Shown here: in pieces, positions 58,603 through 64,000 of the stretch
Position numbering within the stretch: position 1 is the stretch's first letter
Layout: every line of letters begins with the position of its first letter
NCBI RefSeq assembly: GCF_014648495.1
Contig: NZ_BMRF01000013.1
Span: 124,001-188,000, forward strand
Length of the DNA stretch: 64,000 bases
Source of the DNA: Actinomadura cremea
Lineage (GTDB): Bacteria > Actinomycetota > Actinomycetes > Streptosporangiales > Streptosporangiaceae
Reading direction: 5' to 3'
Made by a program: the position numbers and the translations under genes
Notes under the pieces: generated by a model
What the model saw: the letters and a program-made list of their open reading frames with translations, nothing else
Databases searched by the model: none
Told to the model about the DNA's origin: nothing

Positions 58603-60190
58603 CGTTCCTCCTGTCGTCGTCGGTGCGGGGGTGCCCCGGGTGCGGGGCGCTCGCGTCCGGCGCGGAGGTGTTCGGCGCGGGTGCGCCGGACGCGGGGGTG
58701 CAGGGGATGAGGGCGCCCATCAGCGCCCCGGCCTCTTCGGGCGTCTCGGGGGGCGGCGCGGTCGGCGGCGGCCCGTCCCCGGACCGGGGGCCGGGGACGA
58801 CCGGGCGCGGGGCGGCGCGGTGGCGGCCGCGGCGGGCGACGCGCTGCGGGAGGACGTCGCCGGGGTCGGCGGTCCCGTCGTCGGCCGTCCCGGGGGGCGC
58901 GGACGGGCCGGGCGGCTCCGGGCCGTCCGGGGGCGCGGGAGCAGGAGGGCGCGCGGGCGGGTCGGCGACCGCGTCGTCCACCAGGTCGGCCACCATCGCG
59001 TCGGGGACGAGGACGACCGCCTGCAGGCCGCCGTAGGGGGATTCGCCGAGGCTGACCTTGAAGCCGTGCCGCCGCACGTAGCGGGAGATGACGGCGAAGC
59101 CGAGGCGCGGCACCTCGCCCATCTCGGCGAGGGTGACCTCGCGGGTGCCGTCCAGCAGTTCGCGGGCGAGGGTGCGGCGGGGCTCCTCGAGGCCGACGCC
59201 GTGGTCGTCGATGCGGAACACCGCGCCCTGCGCGGCGGCGGTGACGCGGACGGTGACGGGCGCGGCGGTCGGCGAGGACTCGGTGGCGTTGGCGAGCAGT
59301 TCGGCGAGGACGTGGATGACGGCCTCGAGCACGACGGGGCCGACCGCGAGGTCGGGGTCGCCCTCGATCCGGACGCGCTGGAAGTCCTCGATGCGGGCGG
59401 CGGCGGACTGGACGACCTCGGCGAGCCGCATCGGCGTGTCCCACTGCTGGCCCTCCCACGTCCCGGCGGCGATCGCGAGGCCCTGCGCGAGGCGGGCGGA
59501 CTGCGCCGCGAGATGGTCGATGGCCTGGCAGGCGAGGTAGAGGTCGGCGTGTTCGCTGTGGCGTTCGGCGGTGACCGCGGCCTCGGCCTGGACGCGGTGC
59601 ATGGCGGACTGGACGCGCCGGGCCAGCGCGACCGTCGCGAGCTGCTGCGACTCGAGTCGGCCGCGGGCGTCGGCGCGCAGCTCGGCGACGGCGTCGAGGG
59701 CGGCGGCGCGGGCGGCGGCGAGACCGGCCCCGCCGACGGCGGCGCCGGGGTCGCCGGTGAGCGGTGGCGGGACGGGCTCGCCCCGCAGGGCGGCGGGCAG
59801 CTGCGCGGTCAGCAGGTGGTCGGCCATCGCGGCGAGGGCGTCGCGCTGCGCGACGGCGGCGGCGACGTGGGCGTGCCGGGACCGCTCGCGCTCGATCTCC
59901 GCCGCGTCGCGCCGCCGCAGTTCACCGTCGCGGCGGTGCAGCTCGGCGGCGTGCCGCTCGGCGTCCCGGGAGGCCGCCGCCAGTGCGGCGCGGCAGCGGG
60001 CGCGCAGGTGCCGTGCGGCCGCGGCGGAGGCGAGGGCCGCGGCGGCGAGCAGGGCGGCGACGATCCAGCGCACCGGCCCCTCGCCGGCCCCCGGCAGCAG
60101 GGGCGCGGCGACGGCGAGCACGGCCGTGCAGGCCGCGGGCAGCAGCGGCGCGAGCCCCGGAGCGGACGGGAGCGGGGTTGGGTTCATCAT
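58592..60190 (-). CDS. cvnA: Conservon sensor kinase-like ATPase CvnA
   Basis: 532 residues from ATG 60190. Two N-terminal hydrophobic helices (LLPAACTAVLAVAAPLLPG, WIVAALLAAAALASAAAA) are followed by a coiled-coil linker and a DHp-like helix region. The HATPase domain has the N-box ELLANATESSP, a G1 box RIDDHGVGL and a G2-like LGFAVISRYVRRHG. The C-terminal 120 residues are Pro/Asp-rich and disordered. First gene of the conservon, in order cvnA-B-C-D-P450. Confidence 0.92.
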   Translation of the reverse strand: MMNPTPLPSAPGLAPLLPAACTAVLAVAAPLLPGAGEGPVRWIVAALLAAAALASAAAARHLRARCRAALAAASRDAERHAAELHRRDGELRRRDAAEIERERSRHAHVAAAVAQRDALAAMADHLLTAQLPAALRGEPVPPPLTGDPGAAVGGAGLAAARAAALDAVAELRADARGRLESQQLATVALARRVQSAMHRVQAEAAVTAERHSEHADLYLACQAIDHLAAQSARLAQGLAIAAGTWEGQQWDTPMRLAEVVQSAAARIEDFQRVRIEGDPDLAVGPVVLEAVIHVLAELLANATESSPTAAPVTVRVTAAAQGAVFRIDDHGVGLEEPRRTLARELLDGTREVTLAEMGEVPRLGFAVISRYVRRHGFKVSLGESPYGGLQAVVLVPDAMVADLVDDAVADPPARPPAPAPPDGPEPPGPSAPPGTADDGTADPGDVLPQRVARRGRHRAAPRPVVPGPRSGDGPPPTAPPPETPEEAGALMGALIPCTPASGAPAPNTSAPDASAPHPGHPRTDDDRRNDDG

Positions 60191-60664
60191 CGGCTTTCGT
60201 GACGGACGACGTGACGCGGCTCACGGCGCGTCCTGCCGGGCGGAGTTCGTGGCGGGTCACTCCGGCGGGACGGGCGGACCCCATTCGGGCGTCCGATAAG
60301 CGCAATGCGGACGGGGTGAGTGCACGGCCCGGAGAATGGCCGTGTTCCCGTCCGGTGTCGCGTGCGACATTCGGCCTCGAGATCACGCTGGGGGGATTTT
60401 GGACGTCGCAAGCAAAGCGTGACGCACCGCGCCGCGTCAAGGTGACGCAGGGCGAACTCTCGGGGGCTCACGGGGTTGCCAGGAATGTCCGGATGACGTC
60501 TTCGTCGTGGCCCGGATCGCCCGGCTGCGCACGTCGGAGCGTTCCATCGGAAACGGGGGCAGAGAAAGGCGTATTCGCGCCCGTCGAACAATGCGAACGG
60601 CTCTTGTGCCCGCCGGTTCGCCCCGTTGCGCGGGGGGCGTCCGGGACGCGGGAGAATCGGACGC
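60191..60664. other. 474-base gap before the SARP relic
   Basis: It lies between the divergent conservon and the SARP remnant. Open frames cross it in several phases, but without family matches or consistent codon bias. It probably holds the conservon promoter on its left. A cluster of TGACGCA repeats occurs at about 60419-60450. Confidence 0.4.
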
Positions 60665-61672
60665 ATGCGGTTCGGGGTTCTGGGCGCGGTCGAGGTCCGG
60701 CGGACCACCGCGGAACACGGTGCGCGGCAGCGCACCGCCGCCTCGGAAGCCACCGCCACAAGCGTCGCGGTCGGGGATGCCGTCGCGGTCGGAGGTCCGC
60801 GCGTGCCGGCGCTGCTGGCGATGCTCGCGCTGGACGCCGGACGCGTCGTGCCCGCCGAGCGGCTCATCGACGGCCTCTACGGGGAGGACCCGCCGCGCGG
60901 CGCGGCCAACGCGCTCCAGTCGCAGGTGTCGCGGCTGCGGCGGGGGCTGGGCGACGCCGCGCTCGTCGAGGGCGGGCCGGCCGGTTACCGGCTGGCGGTC
61001 GATCCCGGCGCCGTGGACGTCCACCGGTTCGGGCGGCTGGCGCGGGAGGGGCGCGCGGCGGCCGAGCGCGGCGGCCACGCGCGGGCGGCAGGGCTGCTGC
61101 GGGAGGCCCTCGACCTGTGGCGCGGGCCCGCGCTGGCCGGGCTCGGCGCGCCGTTCGCCGCCGCGCGCGGGCGGTGCGGCTGGACGACGAGCGCGCCGCG
61201 GCCGTCGAGGAGTACGGCGCGGCGGCGCTCGCGGCCGGGAGCGGGGCGGGCGGTCAGGACGGGCCGCTGGCGGAGCTGCGCGCCCTGGTGGACGAGCGGC
61301 CGCTGCGGGAACGGGCGCGGGCGCTGCTCATGCGGGCGCTGCACGCCGCCGGGCGGCGGGGCGAGGCCCTCGCGGTGTTCGAGGAGGGCCGCCGGCTGCT
61401 GGCCGACGAGCTGGGCGCCGCCCCCTCCCCCGAGCTGGCCGCGGCGCACCTGGCCGTCCTGCGCGGCGAGACGGCCGCGGCCGCGGCCCCGGCCGACGTC
61501 CCGCGGGCCGTGCCGCCGCCCGCGCAGCTGACCAGCTTCGTCGGCCGGGAGGACGCGGTCCGGCACGTGGGGAGGATGCTGACCGACGGGCGCCTCGTCA
61601 CGCTCCTCGGGCCGGGCGGCGCGGGCAAGACGCGGCTGGCGGTGGAGGCGGCGGCCCGCGAGGACGGCGCGT
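60665..61672 (+). pseudogene. Truncated, frameshifted SARP (BTAD) regulator
   Basis: From ATG 60665 the frame gives MRFGVLGAVEV, then VPALLAMLALDAGRVVPAER and a BTAD start (VDVHRFGRLAREGRA) up to GLGAPFAAARG. A one-base change near 61160-61175 moves the frame. The next phase gives RLDDERAAAVEEYGAAALAA, then LLADELGAAPSPELAAAHLA and an NB-ARC start SFVGREDAVRHVG ... LLGPGGAGKTRLAVEAAARE. It stops abruptly after the Walker A region at about 61672, where MFS sequence takes over. The rest of the ATPase and all TPR parts are missing. Confidence 0.8.
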
Positions 61673-62444
61673 CCGGCTGTTCCGGCGCGCGGCGTTCTCC
61701 GGGGCCGTCGCCACCGACATGTTCGCGATGTTCGCGCTGGTCGCCCAGTCGCTGATCTTCTCGATGTTCTTCCAGCTCGCGCTGGGCTGGGACCCGCTGA
61801 AGGCGGGCCTGGCCGGGCTGCCGGGGGCGGCGGGCGCGATGGTCGGCGGCGCCGCGCTGGGCCCGCCGCTGATCGGGCTGCTCGGCCGCGCCCGCGTCGT
61901 CGCGCTGGGCCTGGCGGTCTCGGCGGGCGGGTTCGCGCTGTTCCTGACGATCGGGCCGGACACCGGCTACCCGGCGATGCTCCCCGCGATGCTGCTGTCG
62001 GGCCTCGGCATGGGGGCGGCGATGACGGTCACGGGCGACACCGTGCTGGCGTCGGTGCCGAAGGAGCGGTCGGGCGCCGCGGCGGCGATCTCGGAGACGG
62101 CGACCGAGCTGGGCGGGGCGCTGGGCATGGCGGTGCTCGGCAGCGTCCTGACCGCGGTGTACCGGGACGCGCTGGAGCTGCCCGCCGGGACGCCGCCGCC
62201 CGCGGCCGCGGCGGCGCGCGACTCGCTCGCCGGTGCGCTGGAGGCGGGCGCGGCGCTGCCGGAGGGGGTGGGCGCGCGGGTCGCCGCGACGGCCCGGGAC
62301 GCGTTCGTGACCGGGATGCACTCCGCGCTGCTGTGCGCGGCGGTCCTGGCCGTCGCCGTCGCGGTGTTCTCCCTGGTGACGCTGCGGAGCGTGCCGAAGG
62401 TGATCGAGGAGGAGCCCGAGCCGGAGCCCGTGGCCGCGAGGTGA
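61673..62444 (+). pseudogene. 3' half of a DHA2-type MFS exporter gene
   Basis: In a third frame the sequence VRLFRRAAFSGAVATDMFAM continues through membrane helices typical of the second half of 14-helix exporters: FSMFFQLALGWDPLKAGLAG, MLPAMLLSGLGMGAAMTVTG, SGAAAAISETATELGGALGM, and a final helix ALLCAAVLAVAVAVFSLVTL. The first six or so helices and the start are absent. The fusion to the SARP remnant without any intervening spacer points to one deletion that removed the 3' end of one gene and the 5' end of the next. Confidence 0.8.
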
Positions 62445-62477
62445 GACCCGCCTCCCCCGTCGGGACCCCGCATGGAA

Positions 62478-62493
62478 AAAGTGATATCACTTT
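62478..62493. promoter_or_regulatory. 16-bp perfect palindrome upstream of the SPFH-RHH operon
   Basis: AAAGTGATATCACTTT, followed immediately by GCTAGGTTGG with a possible -10 TAGGTT. It lies 36 bases before the SPFH gene. Its twofold symmetry fits binding by a ribbon-helix-helix protein, and one is encoded two genes downstream. Confidence 0.65.
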
Positions 62494-62528
62494 GCTAGGT
62501 TGGTGATAACAGGACAAAGGGAGACTTC

Positions 62529-63440
62529 ATGGAACCGACGGCGAAGGTCGAGATGCCGACACCGAAGATCTCGGAACGGCGCGCGTACAACATCAACGGC
62601 TGGTCGATGCTGGTGCTGGCGGTGCTGCTGGTGCTGCTCGGCGCGGCGGCCGTGGTCCTCGGCGTGGTCGCGGGCGGCGCCGCCGCGCTCACCGCCGGCA
62701 TCGCGATCGGCTCCGTGCTCGTCATCGCCGGGCTCGTCCTGGCGGTCGGGCTGACGGCGGTGGCCCCGGGCGAGGCCCGGGTCGTGCAGGTCCTCGGCCG
62801 CTACGCCGGCACCGTCCGGACCGACGGCCTGCGGTGGGTCAACCCGATCAGCGAGCGGCAGAAGATCTCCACCCGGATCCGCAACCACGAGACCGGGCTC
62901 GCCAAGGTCAACGACCTGGACGGCAACCCGATCGAGATCTCCGCCGTCGTCGTCTGGCAGGTGCGCGACACCGCCCGCGCCGTGTTCGAGGTGGACGACT
63001 TCGTCGAGTTCGTCGCGTTCCAGACCGAGGCCGCCGTCCGGCACATCGCGGGCAGCTACCCCTACGACAACCACGAGCAGACGTCGCTGCGCGACAACGC
63101 CGACGAGATCACCGCGCAGCTGTCGGCGGAGGTGACGCAGCGCGTCGCGTCCGCGGGCGTCGACATCATCGAGTCGCGGATCACCGGGCTGGCGTACGCG
63201 CCGGAGATCGCGCAGGCGATGCTGCGCCGCCAGCAGGCGGGCGCGGTCGTCGCGGCCCGGCAGCGGATCGTGGAGGGCGCGGTCGGCATGGTGCAGCTCG
63301 CGCTGGACCGGCTCGTCGAGGACGACGTCGTGGAGCTCGACGAGGAGCGCAAGGCGACCATGGTCAGCAACCTGCTGGTGGTGCTGTGCGGCGACCGCGA
63401 CGCGCAGCCCGTGCTGAACACCGGCAGCCTCTACCAGTGA
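62529..63440 (+). CDS. SPFH/band 7 membrane protein
   Basis: 303 residues from ATG 62529, after AGGGAG. Two adjacent membrane helices ([39 protein letters not shown]) are followed by the SPFH domain: [60 protein letters not shown] and the helix [20 protein letters not shown]. It probably forms membrane microdomain scaffolds. The RHH gene starts 28 bases downstream. Confidence 0.92.
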   Translation: MEPTAKVEMPTPKISERRAYNINGWSMLVLAVLLVLLGAAAVVLGVVAGGAAALTAGIAIGSVLVIAGLVLAVGLTAVAPGEARVVQVLGRYAGTVRTDGLRWVNPISERQKISTRIRNHETGLAKVNDLDGNPIEISAVVVWQVRDTARAVFEVDDFVEFVAFQTEAAVRHIAGSYPYDNHEQTSLRDNADEITAQLSAEVTQRVASAGVDIIESRITGLAYAPEIAQAMLRRQQAGAVVAARQRIVEGAVGMVQLALDRLVEDDVVELDEERKATMVSNLLVVLCGDRDAQPVLNTGSLYQ

Positions 63441-63468
63441 GCGACGCCACGGCGGGCGATGATCGGCT

Positions 63469-63813
63469 TTGAGCTCCGAGCGGAAGAAGATCCTGCTGCG
63501 GCTCGATCCGGCCGTGCACGACGCGCTGGCCCGGTGGGCCGGGGACGAGCTGCGCAGCACGAACGCGCAGATCGAGTTCCTGCTGCGCAGGGCCCTCGCC
63601 GACGCGGGGCGGATGCCCGGCTCGGTGGGCCGGATGCGCAAGCGGGGCCGGCCCCGCAAACCGGACGGGCCGGACGGGCCGGACGGGCCGGACGGGCCGG
63701 ACGGCGGGGAGGCCCCGGCGGGGCCCACGGGAACCGACGACGAGGAAACACCGGAACAAGGCCCGAAGACGAGGACCGAGGAAGACCCGCCGCCCGGCGG
63801 GAGCGAGGACTGA
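63469..63813 (+). CDS. Arc-like ribbon-helix-helix protein with GPD repeats
   Basis: 114 residues from TTG 63469. The first 50 residues (KKILLRLDPAVHDALARWAG, STNAQIEFLLRRALADAG) form a ribbon-helix-helix DNA-binding fold. An AT-hook-like KRGRPRKPDG and five Gly-Pro-Asp repeats follow, encoded by four perfect 9-bp units GGACGGGCC at 63663-63698. The acidic tail is disordered. It is a likely autoregulator of the SPFH operon. Confidence 0.8.
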   Translation: MSSERKKILLRLDPAVHDALARWAGDELRSTNAQIEFLLRRALADAGRMPGSVGRMRKRGRPRKPDGPDGPDGPDGPDGGEAPAGPTGTDDEETPEQGPKTRTEEDPPPGGSED

Positions 63814-63815
63814 CC

Positions 63816-64000
63816 ATGGTGCGGATTCCGGAGTCGCTGCCGGCTCGGATGTTCCTGCTGGCCTACGACCTGCGCAAGAAGAAGATGACCAAGCGCGGCC
63901 GGCACCTGGGCTACCTGCTGCGCGCCGCCGCGCTGACCGAGCTGTACCTGGACGGGCGGCTCGGCGACGACGAGAAGGCCCGGCCGCGGCCCGGCACCCC
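63816..64000 (+). CDS. GPP34 (GOLPH3/Vps74-like) protein, truncated by the window end
   Basis: The first 61 residues are visible from ATG 63816, two bases after the RHH stop. MFLLAYDLRKKKMTKRGRHL and YLLRAAALTELYLDGRLGDD match the start of the GPP34 family, which binds phosphoinositides in eukaryotes. The function in actinomycetes is unknown. Operon with the RHH and SPFH genes. Confidence 0.85.
   Translation, partial: MVRIPESLPARMFLLAYDLRKKKMTKRGRHLGYLLRAAALTELYLDGRLGDDEKARPRPGT

Noticed and set aside
59764-61531. A single intact SARP gene
   Set aside because: No one frame covers the BTAD and NB-ARC parts. The frame changes near 61165 and the gene ends in MFS sequence, so it is annotated as a pseudogene.
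1-64000. tRNA, rRNA or an integrase-bounded genomic island
   Set aside because: I found no cloverleaf-like tRNA with flanking repeats, no rRNA-like stretch and no integrase or relaxase. The only mobile-element trace is the TnpB relic.

Overview
The window is a high-GC (roughly 70-75 %), densely packed actinomycete chromosome segment. GTG and TTG starts are frequent, many neighbours overlap by the 4-base ATGA/GTGA pattern, and several families are typical of filamentous actinomycetes: a conservon (sensor-roadblock-DUF742-GTPase-P450), a LAL regulator, a SARP regulator, DrrAB-type ABC export, a GPP34 protein and several P450s. An Actinomadura-like or related Streptosporangiales host would fit. 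That is an inference from gene content, not from a marker gene. I saw no rRNA, tRNA or CRISPR array.

Layout. 1-3.5 kb: lutA(end)-lutB-lutC-rhaB, a tightly overlapped L-lactate and L-rhamnulose catabolic operon. 3.6-11.6 kb: a tyrosine phosphatase with an odd insert, a LAL regulator preceded by a possible leader peptide and hairpin, then an alpha/beta hydrolase and a GMC (cholesterol-oxidase-like) oxidoreductase closed by a terminator. 11.7-12.3 kb: the decayed remains of an IS605-type TnpB element. 12.3-28.9 kb: mostly ordinary genes, including an SRPBCC protein, a cyclase-like protein, a DrrAB-type ABC exporter with a divergent TetR, HrpB helicase, a NERD-domain protein, membrane proteins, a histidine phosphatase, a GAF-domain regulator, a threonine aldolase, an SCP-x-type thiolase and an MpaB/DUF2236 oxygenase. 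29-32.8 kb: a CqsA-like alpha-oxoamine synthase under a promoter that contains an IdeR/DmdR-like iron box, a Cmx-type MFS exporter and a secreted GDSL esterase. 33-36.5 kb: an aldo/keto reductase, GNAT, NUDIX and a broken CYP152 peroxygenase.

36.6-45.1 kb is a nucleic-acid-processing island. A solitary N6-adenine methylase is divergent from RNase H, a DUF4352 protein, a HelD-like helicase with a nuclease-like C-terminal domain, and a protein carrying two tandem RecB/Cas4-type Fe-S nuclease domains. It resembles a defence or genome-maintenance module that I cannot assign to a named system. 45.3-49.0 kb holds a type-VII-secretion-like pair and two tandem paralogues of unknown function.

49.1-55.6 kb is the most unusual locus. 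A four-gene operon encodes a P450, a cyclooxygenase-like haem protein, a lipase fused to an acetoacetate-decarboxylase-like domain and a small helical protein, with a fatty-acyl desaturase divergent from it. The P450 has Asn in place of the O2-activating Thr, as in CYP74 and prostacyclin synthase, and the COX-like protein keeps the catalytic Tyr and proximal His. Together they suggest a bacterial oxylipin pathway: release or desaturation of a fatty acid, dioxygenation, then hydroperoxide rearrangement. This would be a split counterpart of the fungal dioxygenase-P450 fusions.

55.5-60.2 kb is a conservon (cvnA-B-C-D plus a CYP157-like P450) whose second P450 survives only as a C-terminal fragment. 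60.7-62.4 kb is a scar where a frameshifted SARP regulator is joined to the 3' half of an MFS exporter gene. The window ends with an SPFH protein, a ribbon-helix-helix protein and the start of a GPP34 protein behind a 16-bp palindrome.
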